Below, one piece after another: positions 1-12,089 of a stretch of DNA of 64,000 nucleotides. Below the pieces are notes generated by a model that saw nothing but the letters and a program-made list of their open reading frames with translations, made no database searches and was not told the DNA's origin. Origin of the DNA: Themeda triandra (lineage: Eukaryota > Streptophyta > Magnoliopsida > Poales > Poaceae). The DNA lies in contig JAENPR010000520.1 of assembly GCA_018135685.1 (NCBI GenBank), forward strand, positions 62,001-126,000. Direction: 5' to 3'. Within the stretch, counting starts at the first letter, position 1, and every line of letters begins with the position of its first letter. The position numbers were made by a program, and so were the translations under genes.

Positions 1-2900
1 TTAGGGAAATTTTCTTGGTCTGAACACAATAAATTTATGTAAAATAATTCTTCTTTCTAATAAGTCCTTCCGTATTTTAAAGGGTGCCAAGAGTGAGCTG
101 GCTCACCGAGTGACCAATGAACACTCCCCTTGTATTTACTAATGATTTGCGCGCGCCCATGCGCGCAAGTGCTGGCCAAAGTCGATATTCTAACCTAAAC
201 ATTGCAGAATAAGTCACGATAATACACATAGAATATGCAGACATGATCTGAACATCACGGTAGATGATCATACGGTGCGATGTTTTTGAATCAGGGAGGC
301 GTACATTTGGATGGTCCAGGCTTCGTTTAATTATAAGAGTCAGGGCCAAGTGGCCAGCGAGCATGGTTTCTGGGACGCTCTAACACAACATACTTCACCG
401 GTAAAAGCCACAACAACAATGCAGAAGGAAAGCAACACCAAGTTCCGAGGTCTCATCTGATTGATGGTAAGAAACAACTAAAATAGAACATAATATCATA
501 ATAAGTGAATCTATACACCTGGTCCTCTAGACACCTATGTAGCTATAACTGCTCTTTTCCGACCCTGCATCTGCACCAACATACATGGCAAAAAAGAGTG
601 GGTATATGTGAATCTATCTAACAGCAATATACAGGCGAATCTATCATGAAGCACATAGCAGCACCCTAAGCTCTTGATTTCAGCATCTCAAATTCAATAC
701 ACGTATTGTGGCATAGACAGACGGCGAGCAAGTTGCAGGCTACAAAAGCTTGCTGAAAATAAGAACACCACCGCATAGTTCAGAATAAGACCCCAAAGTA
801 CGTGCTATGAATCATCCACTTGCTGAAAGGCAGCGGATCCATGTGCATTGATCTCTCAAGGAGCATGTTACAAAAAAAAAAAGGACATAGTGTCATCCAG
901 GACCGAAGCTCCCACAAAAGACGGCAATTCAGCAAGGATTTTGATAGAGAATTGATGTAGGATCAGCAACCTTCTTCTGACGTGCTTTCTTTCTTGGTGA
1001 TGCCTGCTGTTCAGGTGGAAGCACGGCTTAACTATCCGGACACAGAGTCAAAGGAGGACAGGAACTCACAGAGTGTTGCATCTTTTGCATCGTATCATTT
1101 TTTAGTTTTATTTCCTTTGTCTTTTTTTTGAAACTTTATTTCCTTTGTCTTCAAACAACATCAACCATGAGTAGCCCAATCCAATAGACACAAAAAAAGA
1201 ATATAACATTCTCTGCAAAACAATCTTCAACTATACATTACACTACTAATAACTACAGAAAAATGCCTGTCTTACAGGAGCCAAAGTATTAATCAATATC
1301 CAACCAAAATATTAATGCTATTACCATAATAACTCCAGAAGAACCGAGATGCACATTAAAGAAAGAGCATTTTTAGTCTCTTGCTTAACAAACATGTCAT
1401 CAAAAGAAATCAGCAACATTGAGTGCAATTTAATTGGCATTTTAAAATAGCAAACCATGTATCTGTTTAAACAGTAGACATCTCTATTGGAAAGCAACAG
1501 GCTAAAAGGATTTGTTTAACAAGCAACATCTCTATTGGAAACCATATACTTGCTTAACAAATATTTGTTTAAATAACAAACATGAGCATCTCTATATGTA
1601 TCTGTAACCACCTGTTGTGATACCATAGTTAGTAAAGCAACAGGCTGAAAGGATCTGTTGAAATTTACAGAGAAGTGCAATGGGCATCTAACAGAGATGT
1701 GCAAAGATCCTCTTACCCAACAGCAGAGTCCATATTATTCAAAAAATGGCCGAGCTCCCTTCTCTAGCCACCCAAGTTTGCAAGATGGATCAGCAGCATA
1801 AACTCACAATGGTGCATACTGCACACAACAAACTGTGAGCCTCACTTTCGCCTTGTATAGACAGTCCCTACAACGACACATATAAAGAGCTGGATCAGAA
1901 TTTCAGAACCGAAAAAAAGGCAAGGCATTACAGGCCAAGCGTCCGGTAATAATATGCAGTTCAGTACATCATATTTGTATAATGGAATACTGAAATATTT
2001 TCATTTGTAAAATGGTATTTTAGGGGTGTAACATGACACAGGTAGCATGAATGTAACAACATAAATTTATCATTTTATCCAACTATCAAAAGTTTCTTCA
2101 GAACACTTTATTAACATAACTAAAAGCTGCCTTTTTCAGAACACTAACTGCTCTCTCGATGGCATTTCAAATGCTTCATAATTCAGGGAATGCTAACCTT
2201 GAGCTAGAAACTTGGAAGCAAAATAAATAACAGATCAGAGCAAAAGTTGAAGATCATACACACCTTGAGGAAATTAAGTAAAAGCAGAAGCAACATCAAA
2301 ATGCAATAACCAGAAAACCCTTCACCACCTTCCTGTTTTCAAAGTGGACCTGATTTTTGCTTTAGTTCTAGACTACAAAAGTTAGTCATAGAGCAATCAA
2401 CCAAGAAGGACGACAAATATTTTTTTTCATCTATAATGAGAGACTTTTTAGTAATCCTCACATTCTGTTGTAAAGCATATCATCACAGTCTATTCTTATC
2501 AATGCACAAGGCACAAAGCCACTTTTCACATTCTATTCTTGAGTTAATTAAATATACTAACCAAGATACATAAGACAAACTTACAATGGTACTGGATAGA
2601 ACCAATCAACTTTCATTTAGGTTTTTTACTCCATGGGAAACCCCCCACTGTCATCTTGGTTTTCAAAAGACAGAACCTGAATTTTCTTTAGCTTCCAAGG
2701 AACAAAAGAACCGATAAATCAACAAATTAATTCCAATTTCAACACAGTAATAGAAACAATGTGGTGTAGTTACAAAATATCTCCCATACATGTATTGGCA
2801 GCAACCTGTATAGATAGATGAAACAATCACTTTGAGTTTCTTTTCCTGCAGAAAGTATAGAGAATAACATGCTCCATCCACTTGTACCTTCTGGATCGGG
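1..2900. other. AT-rich intergenic DNA, no gene recognised
   Basis: Both strands are AT-rich and broken by frequent stops. I see no domain-bearing reading frame, RNA gene or intact element. A micro-insertion at 1124-1134 is listed separately. Part of the stretch could be intron or 3' sequence of a minus-strand transcript starting in the GC-rich block at 2.9-4.2 kb, but nothing proves it. Confidence 0.5.
1107..1151 (-). repeat. Micro-retroposon insertion (11 nt) with 17-bp target duplication
   Basis: TTTATTTCCTTTGTCTT occurs at 1107-1123 and again at 1135-1151. Between the copies are 11 nt that read, on the minus strand, GTTTC followed by a short A-run. The structure is that of an extremely 5'-truncated LINE or SINE insertion: target duplication, a few terminal bases, poly(A), target duplication. 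Confidence 0.6.
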
Positions 2901-4180
2901 CATGGCCCTTCCACACACAGCAACCACAGCGGCACAAAATCGAAACCAAGAAAAAGAAATGGAAAGCACACAGAATCACAAAGCAGGGGAGAGCACGGGC
3001 ATATGCATGAGTGCATCGAGAATGAAAATGTCGTCCAACCTCGTCGTATCCAAGCGGTGCTGCTGGGAAGGGGCCGGGTCGCCGCCTTCCGCCCCGTTGC
3101 TCCATCGGACCGGAAGCCAACGATGATTCCCCTCCAAGCCCGCCATGCCCTTGGTCGCGCCACGGAGACCTGCCACCACGCCGCCCCTACCTCTTCCTCC
3201 TCCGTCGTGCACACGCGAACCGTGATGCGGAGGGGAGAGCATAGAAAAAAATCACAAAAATATCGATGCGTCTATGAAACGCCCAATGCGACAGCCTAAA
3301 CCATTCCGTAACCTTATCAACGCAAATGCAGAGGACGAGGAAAAGTGCAGATCCCGCTTCAAGTCCGGCGCGCGGCTCTCCTCGCCCCTCCGAGGTCCTC
3401 CGCCGCCCGTCCCGTGAGCACTCGGCAAAGGTGTCCCCTCCGGCCGCCCATGGCGCTCGCGCCCCACGGGCTCCACCGGCACGAAGATAAGATATCCACA
3501 CGAAGTCCGCATCCGCCACACTGCACAAAACAAAGCAGCCTTCTGATGAGTTCATCCCAGAAGGAACCAAAAATCTGGATTTTTCTCACACATCAAATGG
3601 GGATGGATAGATCCTACCGAGGACACATTCAATGGATCTGGCAGAGGAGTCGCCCGAGCAACGGCAAAAAACCAGCTAGCAGGTAGCTTGTGAGAAGGAG
3701 AAAGGAGAGGCATCCTACCTTCGATGTCCACCTAGGCCTCAAGCCGGTGGGTGACGCCGCGCCGGGCCGCACCAGCGCCATCGCACCGCCGTCCGTGGCG
3801 GCCAGCCGCCCGAGACGCCGCACCAAGACCGGCACGCCCGCGTTAGTTTTGCGTGCTCGCTCACGCCGGTGGCCGTCATGCCGCGTCGGAGCCACGGAGC
3901 TGACCGCAACGCCGCTCCGAGGGCCGCGCTCGCCCCGCGCCGTCGCCCTGGAGCTGACCGGCACGGCGGGCCGCCGCCATTCCGATTCCGCCACCGTTGC
4001 AAGAGAGAGCGCTAGGAGAAGGAGAAACGGAGAGAGAGGAAGAACAGGGAGCGACGGTGTAGTCGAGGTAGATATTTTCTACCGGACCAATCAGACTTCG
4101 ACAACGACGAAGAAGACCATACAGGTGTCGAGTGGAGACTGGCCACCGTCAGATTTGTATCCGGCGCTGTGAATTTTCTT
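2900..4180. other. GC-rich gene-like block, not identified
   Basis: This block is sharply more GC- and CpG-rich than its flanks, with long but overlapping open frames on both strands, as GC-rich DNA often shows. On the minus strand a pyrimidine-rich stretch near 4010-4060 precedes a possible start near 3992, which would look like a plant 5' UTR and first exon. No domain or conserved motif is recognisable in any frame. It may be the first exon of an unrecognised gene, a non-coding RNA promoter region, or gene fragments carried by a transposon. Confidence 0.3.
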
Positions 4181-4209
4181 TGCTACCGTGGATATGCTGA
4201 GGCCGCCGT

Positions 4210-4500
4210 TTGGCCTGCCCTTCTAGTCTCTTTAGATTTATCAGCCATAACAGCCGCAACAACACCCCTTCCATCCATTATTTATCAGCCATGTTCCCTT
4301 CACATCCCTTCCCTAGAGTGTTCTATATATGTATAATATGTACACATATTAGAAGCCTAGAAGGCAAAAACAATAGTTTGGAGAGATGTTGAATGGGGAT
4401 TTGGATTACCTCTTTTCTTCCGTTATGTGATTGATATTAGTGGCTGAGAATGGGAGGTGGCAGGAAAGTGGAACGTGTGTTCCCTTTGCAATATGCTGTG
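4210..4500 (+). ncRNA. PHAS-like block B1, miR2118-type site at 4445-4466
   Basis: This is the first copy of the B block. It has a TATA-like stretch near 4323-4345 and then a site with core AGAATGGGAGGTGGCAGGAA (4447-4466). The same site lies in six other B blocks. It is complementary to miR2118 at miRNA positions 1-6 and 10-19, with G:U pairs at 8 and 9. There is no conserved reading frame. By analogy with grass 21-PHAS loci, the transcript would be capped non-coding RNA cut opposite miRNA positions 10/11 and diced into 21-nt phasiRNAs. That role is inferred; what is seen is the repeated site and the block homology. Confidence 0.6.
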
Positions 4501-5780
4501 GAGGATGAAGTGGAGGACCTCCTCATCTGCGAGCTCACGAGCCCTCATTACCGCCTCATGCCGGCATGACTCAAAACCGCGAGCCTTCGTGGACTCCTGA
4601 GGTCAGGATGCAGTTGACGTCCTCCTCTGCTGCGAGCTCGAGAAGCCAGGCAGCCACCTGAGGCAAGGATGTGGTGGACCGGGGGACCTCCTCGTCATCG
4701 TGGCGCTGAATCGCAAGCCCAGTGGCCGCCTCCTCTGTCTCTAGCGAATTTGGCGGAGCTATTCAGCCATGCGATGTACAGGCGCTACCTCTTGGATACA
4801 GGCCATTTTTTTTATTTGTGAAGGTCCCGATCAATCCAGGCGTGAGCAACACTAGTACAAGATATAGGCCCAAGTGCCTCTCCATGTGTGAGTAGCAATT
4901 AGCAAAGGATTCAATGCTAGTGAACCTAGTATGTACAAATTAAAATACAAATAAACATGTGTATCAAACGATTACAAAGACTTTTTGGAAAAAGAAAAAT
5001 GCTAAAATGTTACAAGAAATGATTTTACTAATAAAAGTATTCCAGTGGATGGGGTCAAATTTTCCATAGCACTAATTGACAAGGCCGGAGATAATTCAGA
5101 ATGGTGCATTGCTAACAATAAGCATGGAATGGTTACACAACTCCAACAATATGTGCTAAGGCTGTACCACCAGTCGTTCGAAAAAAAAATACCACCAAAA
5201 AACATAAACAATGTTCAAGCTTTTGTTTCAAGGCAGTTGCATATAGCCCAACTAAAAATATAAGCATAGTTCTCACAAAAAAAAAACTAAAAATATAAGC
5301 ACATGTGTCGTGATAATATGCCAATGCTTGTGTCGTTTAAAGTTAGTTTATGTTTGTGTGCATGCTGAATTTTCACACCCAATAAATACTAATGTCAGTG
5401 ATAAAGTGGTCGTGATAAAAGCACAAGCACTATAAATCCGGGATATTTCACATTTATTGTGGCATCAGAAGTACAAAACCACTGTGTCGCCTCAACTGCA
5501 AACTAGTAATGCCCATAGGCTACTCAAATGAGGGAACTCTGATTATAGGTGTACATCATACAAACTACATCATACAAACTAGTACTTTTCTTAATTATAA
5601 TGAGAACGGATACTATTGCAGGGCAATTTTCTTTTGTCTGCGCACAAGATTATGTTAAATTGCTATTTCAAGAAAGACCTTTGTTTGCCCTGTAGTCCTG
5701 TATAGTTTCCAAGATTTAGAGAGTGGTGTCTTATGGTCACGAAGCGATGGTCTTTATACTCTCCTGTTTCTGTTGCTGCA
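4500..5780. other. Intergenic: GC-rich start, then AT-rich
   Basis: From 4500 to 4800 the sequence is GC-rich, with internally similar phrases built around GAGGACCTCCTC and GCGAGCTC. This could be a decayed gene or element fragment, but I recognise no protein. From 4800 to 5780 it is AT-rich without a gene. A micro-insertion lies at 5267-5284. Confidence 0.4.
5250..5301 (+). repeat. Micro-retroposon insertion (18 nt) with 17-bp target duplication
   Basis: AACTAAAAATATAAGCA at 5250-5266 is repeated at 5285-5301. The intervening 18 nt end in a run of eight A after TTCTCAC. The layout is target duplication, tiny insert, poly(A), target duplication. Confidence 0.65.
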
Positions 5781-6360
5781 GGTTGAATGACCACCTCTTC
5801 ATATTTATCAGCCCTCCCAGGCCCTCAGGCCTCAATGCCAATGACCACGCTCTGCTCTTTAGAGCAAATATTATGATTTAGTCAGCAAATATTATGATTT
5901 AGTCGGCTGAAGACTGTACGGATCCTTACAGCCCACCTCTCAGTCTACTTGTACAGTGGTTAAACATTCACTTTAAATATATGGCCTACTTGTTTCTCTC
6001 ACAAATTTTATGTTATTGTATCTAAGCCGACTGTAAGCTTACAGCCCGCTTTACTTCTCTCTCCTCTCTTCTTTCCTCCACATCAGTATTTAGCCTTCTT
6101 ACAACACATACTTGCTCTTATATTTATCAGCCCTCCCAGGCTCTCAGGCAGTCAGGCCTCAATGCTTATTTATATGTATATAACCACGTTTCTTATATGT
6201 CCATTCCTTCACTAGAAGTACCCTTGGTACTAGGCAAGAACCATAACTTGGAGGTTGTTGACATGATCCCTCTTTTCTTCCATCATTATATTATGTGATT
6301 TATCGCAGTTGAGAATAGGAGGTAGCAGGAAATTAGAAGGTGCGTTGCCGCACTTTGGGC
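5780..6360 (+). ncRNA. PHAS-like block B2, divergent miR2118-type site at 6310-6331
   Basis: Homologous to the other B blocks: a TATA-like ATTTATATGTATATAA near 6168-6183, then the site variant AGAATAGGAGGTAGCAGGAA (6312-6331) with two changes from the B consensus. About 36 bp beginning ATATTTATCAGCCCTCCCAG occurs twice, near 5801 and 6120. The copies flank about 280 bp that appears inserted and contains short inverted segments (GTCGGCTGAAGACTGTACGG, AAGCCGACTGTAAGC), so a MITE remnant is likely. The site changes weaken pairing, so this copy may be inactive. Confidence 0.5.
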
Positions 6361-8490
6361 TAGTTTGATTCACACCTTGGCATATCTGACTAGCACAGCT
6401 TGCATCCCAGACATGGGTTTCTCGACGCGTTGGACCATATTGAGGTGCCTTGGTGCAGCCCCCAAGCCAAGGCTCAAACCAAGTGATTGTTTAACATGGT
6501 GATAGACAATTAATCTGCCACAGCGTATGTCTCACTGTTGTGCTTGCTATTTTCTCAAAATTCCTATGCTACAGATTCTTACGATCCAACTTATTATTCC
6601 TTTCCACCTGTGTTGCCTCACATATCATGGTTGCGTAAAAAAATACAAAATGTTGCATCAGCAGATTGCGTATCTCACCAACTAATAATAAGTCAGAAAA
6701 CGTATGGAACAGACTAATAAAGCTAATAATAATAGCAAGAGCGTACAAACGTTGCTCTGTGAATGTTCTATTCCTATGATGTGAAATGCCTAGGATTTCC
6801 TCCGGTACAAACGCACACCACATCACAGAGGAACAGCATACACAAAGCAAAGGCGATTTTCACAGAATCAAATGATCCTCTGTGCAACAACTGAAACTGT
6901 AGAACCTCAGCTGTAGATAAAAACAGTTTCCATTCAAAGCAAATTTTGATGTGCAAGTGTTACACAATAAAATAAGTCACTACTATTAACTGCAATGCTA
7001 AATTTTCTAACACAGGCAGATAAAACCTTGCAACAATAAAAGCAGCAAAAGAACCAACATACTTCATCCATCCAACATTCAAAATGTGTACCAAATTATA
7101 AGAGATCCAGGTGAACACATATACCAGGAGTAAATAAAGGATAACCAGATGCTACAAGCATGATCAAACAGACAAAAAAAAAACTAAAACTAACAGCTCA
7201 TCGAGGATAACCAGACGTTACAAGCATGATCAAACAGACAAAAAAAAAACTAAAACTAACAGCTCATCGCTGATAAGCCAAAGTTCCCAAAATAATAAGG
7301 GGATCTGGAATGAGGCTTCCAACATGCAAGTCATCTATGTTAAAACTAGACTGTAGAACAATTCCCAAGAGCAAAAAGAAAAGGCAAATTTCAAGGAATC
7401 AATGGCATGGGGCGCAAAAGACTGAAAATGTTGAACCTTGTATGTAGGTAAATACAATCCAGAATCAGTTCAAATTGGGATTTAAACATTCTTCAATGTC
7501 ACATTCCACTCAAAGCAAATTTATTAACTGCAATGCTAAGTTTACTAGAACCAGAAAATGCTGCACTTGTAAAGCAAACACTGCAATGGTAACAGCAGCA
7601 AAAATATGAACATACTTCCACTGTCCTAGAATATAAAGTACCAAAAGCATTCAAAATGTGTAATTGATCATAAGAGATTCGAAGTGAAGGAACACCTAGC
7701 TCAGAGTAAAGAGGCACATCACCAACACAAATATGAATCTCACAAAAGTTCAGAGGGTATATATTCTAGAATTCCTAGGATACCTTGCATTTCAGGTCAA
7801 GAGTAAAACTAAAACTAACAGCACATCAATAATAAACCAAGCGACCAAACAAGAAACATGTAAATGATCTAATATGGTAGACAATAGTTTTTCAGTTCGA
7901 ATGTACCCAAATTTCTGTAGTGTTACTCGACAACATTTGGAACCGTCTAACAAGGAACCTACTCTAACAACTAAAACTGTCTATCTGTCCATTAAGGAGA
8001 CAGTACAAACAGTATTCAAGCATTTTAGGAGGATCAAATATTATTAAGAAATCCAATGCCAAACAACACCCATGTAGCAAGATCCTTCAAACGAATGCCT
8101 ATTCGACTGGACAAGTCAAGCTAGCTATTACTACACCAAGCTTAAGCAAGATTTTCCCTGGAAGTCTTTTAAGTAACATTTAACTAGCAGCAATGATATT
8201 ACTTTCATAGGCTACTATGACAAATCAAATAAGACTGTAAACAATATTTGTTACCATCTATTTGATGAAACAGAAAATCCTAAGGATATCCATTGAACAT
8301 TCAATGATTCATACGATTCCAAAAGACAACATTCAACAATTCAGACGATTCGAAGGCCAAAAGCTCAATTAGACTAATATTGAAGTAGCATAATAATAAC
8401 TAAACAAAGGACCGTACTTGATGAAACATTTGTGTTGTAATAGTAACAAGATGCATCACAAATTTCTGCACCTAGTCCAAACACTTCACA
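6360..8490. other. AT-rich intergenic DNA downstream of eL27
   Basis: No gene is recognised. The proximal part (about 8450-8690) probably holds the 3' UTR of the minus-strand eL27 gene. The tandem duplication at 7137-7270 is listed separately. Confidence 0.5.
7137..7270. repeat. Two-copy tandem duplication, about 67 bp
   Basis: A unit starting AGGATAACCAGA and ending CTAACAGCTCATCG occurs twice head to tail, with only a few differences (GATGCTAC versus GACGTTAC). The near identity suggests a recent slippage or unequal-exchange event. No coding role is visible. Confidence 0.8.
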
Positions 8491-8695
8491 AGCAAGCCGT
8501 GATTTTAAACAAAATTTCAACCAGATCTATCCATGACAACATTTAACACATCAACGGGATATCTTAGTAAATTTATCTCTGAGAGCCCCAGGACTAAACA
8601 CGAAGTCTTCAAGATAATACGAAACAGAGATGATAGTGTCTGATACAAGAAATCGACAGCTAAAGCAGGCACTATTGGGGACATACGCCGAGCAC

Positions 8696-9109
8696 CTAGA
8701 AGCGGAGCTTGGTAAAGAACCACCTGTTCTTGCCCGTCTTGAACCTCTCCTCGAGGCGCGCCTTGGCGGCCTTGCAGGCGGCCACCTTCTTGTCGCGGGT
8801 GGCGAGCGCGTCGGCGCCGCCGGTGGCCACGTCCTTGAAGTCGACGTCGAGGGTGTAGCGGGTGGGCATGAGGTGGGTGAAGTTGACGAGCTTGATGAAG
8901 CACTTGACGCGCGACTTCTTGGCCGTCTTCTTGGCGGAGTCCTTGCGGACCACCTTCTTGGGGTACTTGGCGAGCCCGGCGACGAGGCAGTGCCCGTAGG
9001 GGCGGTCGCGGGTGCCCTCCTCGAACACGCGCACGATCACCGCCTTCCGGCCGGCGAACCGCCCCTGCAGGAGGATCACCGCCTTGCCGGGCTTGAGGAA
9101 CTTCACCAT
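8696..9109 (-). CDS. RPL27: 60S ribosomal protein L27 (eL27)
   Basis: An intact, intronless reading frame of 137 residues encodes ribosomal protein eL27 of the cytosolic large subunit. It begins MVKFLKPGKAVILLQGRFAG (the N-terminal KOW-type segment), continues through GTRDRPYGHCLVAG and RKDSAKKTAKKSRVK, and ends with the family's hallmark KTGKNRWFFTKLRF. Plant homologues are usually 135-136 residues, so the gene is full length. The ATG is fixed by family alignment and by the upstream leader (9110-9195). It is GC-rich at third positions, unlike its AT-rich surroundings but typical of grass housekeeping genes. It is the only clearly intact ordinary gene in the window. Several overlapping frames, including a long plus-strand one, are antisense shadows. 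Confidence 0.97.
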   Translation of the reverse strand: MVKFLKPGKAVILLQGRFAGRKAVIVRVFEEGTRDRPYGHCLVAGLAKYPKKVVRKDSAKKTAKKSRVKCFIKLVNFTHLMPTRYTLDVDFKDVATGGADALATRDKKVAACKAAKARLEERFKTGKNRWFFTKLRF

Positions 9110-9194
9110 CTTCGCGCGCTGCTGCTGCTGCTCCTGCGCCGCCGCCGCCGAGGGTTTGGGAGGTGGATCAAATGGCAGCGCGCGGGAGGGGAGA

Positions 9195-9360
9195 GATTAT
9201 ATAGTGTGGCGGCGCTAGGGTTTCCTGGAGGGTGGGTTTTGGCTGTTGGATCCAGGATCGGACGGTGCTGCGTGCTGGGGCATCAGGGGTCGCGGGATGG
9301 GCCGGATTTGGGCCCGATCTCAGGCTCAGTCGTTAATGGGCTGAGGCCCAATCTGAACCT
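9195..9360 (-). promoter_or_regulatory. Core promoter of the eL27 gene
   Basis: Read on the minus strand, a TATA box CTATATAATC lies at 9195-9204, about 90 bp before the start codon. Just upstream is a telo-box AAACCCTAG (9215-9223). Further upstream are several GGCCCA/TGGGCC site II-type motifs (about 9296-9305, 9308-9315, 9335-9351). Telo-boxes combined with site II elements are a known signature of plant ribosomal-protein promoters, which link expression to growth. Positions are read directly; activity is inferred. Confidence 0.8.
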
Positions 9361-9479
9361 ACTGAAGTTCACGTGCTCCACAGCCCAATCCAGATCGTAT
9401 AGAACTGTCTCATTTCAAAATCCAGCCCAGCATTTCCTTCATGTGAACCATCTCGACACCGGGCCTTGGAGAACAAAGT

Positions 9480-10728
9480 CGAAAGTTGCTAAAAAAAAAG
9501 AGAGTAACTACACATTTTTAGGAGATTTTCTTATTAGCTATCTTCCACTTTTTAATAAAATACAAAAAGTTATAACTATCAAATTAAACATCCAAATTAA
9601 ATTTCGATTACACCATTGAACTCGTTACAATAAATTCTTCAAAATAAGATCTCACATAGATATATTAGATAAAATAGTATTTATAAATTTTTTTCTTATC
9701 AAGATAAATCATTCTTAAAAATATGATAGAACATAAAAAAACATTAAAAAAATTGCGACGGCAGAAAATGAAGACAAAAATGAACTAAGAAAAAAATAAA
9801 AAATAAAAAGTAAAAGAATATAACAAATACAAAAAATATAAAAACAGCGATCGAAAAGAGAAACAAAAAAAAAAAAACAGAAAAGAAAAGGAAAGGAAAA
9901 GTGGAAGATGTGAGAAATAGAAAATCTTTAGAAGATAGATAGAAATTCTGAAAAAAAGGAGAACAAAGGCGAAAATCCGTTTTAGGGTGAAAAGTATATT
10001 TTATACATAGGAAAAGGTTCCCTTTAGGTGAAAATCCGCTTTTCATCCTTCAACTCTAAAATCGAGCAAAACAAAATTTTCAGCCTTTTAAAACCATGCA
10101 TATTAGGTCCCTGACATGATTATCAGCACTCTTGAAGTGATTTTGTCCTTTTCTTTTTTATTTATTTCAACTAGATCTATAAAAAATCATAGCAAATCAT
10201 ATAAAAATATTAAATGAAAAAATCAATTTTGTTGGACTCCACATGAGTATATATGCACAATAAAAATATAATATGTTATGTTTTAATACAAAGTTTTTGT
10301 TGTAGTTTTAGATCTATGTTTTTCTGTAATTAATTAAAATAATTTATAGTTGCATTTTTCTACGGTTCAACTTTGATGAATTTTTTATGGTGCTGCAATT
10401 AGTGTAAGCTTGAACTATAGTAAAATTTCATACTTTATTGGATCATGTATAAATCAGTTATTGATTTATTTATATTTAACAAGCATAAACCTAAATAAAT
10501 CTAAAAAATTTCCAATATTGCAAACCAAACATGCCAATAACTTCAATACTTTTTTTGAAAACGGGTTGTGTGCACTTTCAGATGTGCTCATAGGGGCAGG
10601 GTTTGCGTACGTGTATTCATAGGGGTGAGTATGCGTGCGTGTTGTGAATGTCTACGTTGTAGTGTGTAATTAAAAAAACCATCGGGCAGGTACACAACCC
10701 ACCCCATCAATTCAAAATAGGGGGCTAT
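9480..10728. other. Strongly AT-rich intergenic DNA with a possible SINE tail
   Basis: There are long A- and T-rich stretches without a gene. At about 10550-10680, a T-run and GAAAACGGGTT precede GTGCTCATAGGGG and TGTGAATGTCTACG, ending in an A-run. This resembles the 3' body of the SINE at 12887-13239 and may be a truncated relative. Confidence 0.4.
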
Positions 10729-10737
10729 TAAAAATAA

Positions 10738-12070
10738 GGGGCTTGAGCGTCTATACCCCTCGTTTCGCGACCGTTTGTGATTCTGCCCCTCTTTTTTTCA
10801 CTTTGTGTTTTTACCCCTCGTGTTTACAAACGAAGGATCAGTTTACCCCTCTTCAGTTAACAGCCTCTAACGGTGTTAACTTTTGCACAATTGGACAATT
10901 TTGTCCATACGTTTTTGCCCCTGTTTTATTATGTCCTTTGCGTTTTTACCCCTGTTTTGGGATATGTAGACCTCATTTTTGCACAGAATTTTTTGAAAAT
11001 TTCGACAGCATTTGGATGCACAATTCACATGAACACAATTTGATATCACACAAATATATCTCGACGCTTGAAGGCAATAAGCTCATCGGCTCGGCTGGGC
11101 TGGGCTGGGCTGAAATCGGATGAAACTGACCGGAGCTTTTCGTTCCTCAAATAAAAAAAAAGCCAGCACCTTCCCTAATAATTGGAGTTACCCCAATAAT
11201 TAGTTAATTAATTACCCCTATAACTGAGATCTTCACCCCTAATAATTAGTCAATATAGTTGTAGTTCCCCCAATAATAATTAGTTAAATACCCCCAGACT
11301 AAATTGAGATCATCCAGCGACGGTGAATAGAGCTTCTCCTCCCTCTTCTGATCGTCTTCAGTCCTCCACGGCCACGCATCGTCTTCAGTCCTCCCCGGCC
11401 ACGCGCTTCTCCTCCTCCCTGGCGATGTGCACCCACACGCCCAGGTTGACGCCGATCGCGACGACGGCGGTGGGAATGGCGGCAATTCTGCCCCAGTGGC
11501 CGAACGCGGTGGCGGCCGTGGCAACGAAGAGGCAACTCAAGATTATGTCAGAAACCTTCGCGCAGACCACCGAAAGTCCCAGCCGCCCCCGGGTCGCGGC
11601 CATCACCGCCACCAGAGCCAGCACCCCCCTGACGGTGAGGAACAGCACAGCGAAGATGTCGGGTGGGGATGGGAGAACGGGGGCTGGGGATGGAGGAGGA
11701 GGAGGCTCGGGATGGAGGAGTCCGCTCGTCGCCAGGGGTCGCGCGCTGCCGGCAGAGGGTCGCGCGCCGCTAGCCGCTCGTCGCCAGCGGGTCACACGCC
11801 GCGGGGTCGGGGTTCGGGGCCGCGGGGACTGTCGGTCCAGACAGAAGGGAAAGTGGAGTGAAGGGAAGGGCATTGGGGTCTTTTTCCCCGCTTCCTTTTC
11901 TTTTTTTTTCTTTTTTTTTAAACCATTTAATCCATCCATGCCCACGGTGTTACGTAATAGGGGTAAACGGTAGCTTCATATAAAAAACGGAGGGTAAAAA
12001 CGCAAAGTGAAAAAAAGAGGGGTAAAATCACCATTAGCTTTTGAAAGAGGGGTAAGAACACTAAAAACCC
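10738..12070. mobile_element. Pack-MULE-type element (1.3 kb) with 9-bp target duplication
   Basis: TAAAAATAA at 10729-10737 and 12071-12079 is a perfect 9-bp duplication, the size made by Mutator-like transposases. The ends form long imperfect terminal inverted repeats. The right end, read in reverse, matches the left end through TACCCCTC, GTGATT and a segment containing CCCCTCTTTTTTTCACTTTG. There is no transposase. The interior (about 11290-11870) is GC-rich and gene-like. A non-autonomous MULE carrying a host-derived fragment is the definition of a Pack-MULE. It lies just upstream of PHAS-like block B3. Confidence 0.85.
11388..11675 (-). pseudogene. Captured gene fragment inside the Pack-MULE, hydrophobic protein
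   Basis: The most protein-like frame in the Pack-MULE interior is on the minus strand. It contains PPDIFAVLFLTVRGVLALVAV, KVSDIILSCLFVATAATAFG and IAAIPTAVVAIGVNLGVWV (parts shown), which would form about three membrane-spanning segments. I do not recognise the parent gene. No start, splice or stop context shows that the fragment is still a working gene. Confidence 0.4.
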
Positions 12071-12089
12071 TAAAAATAATGGCAACTTT

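Noticed and set aside
8630..9619. Long plus-strand frame (329 codons) over the eL27 region
   Set aside because: It is antisense to the GC-rich eL27 gene, and its sequence (Leu/Ala/Gly/Glu-rich) is a frame artefact.
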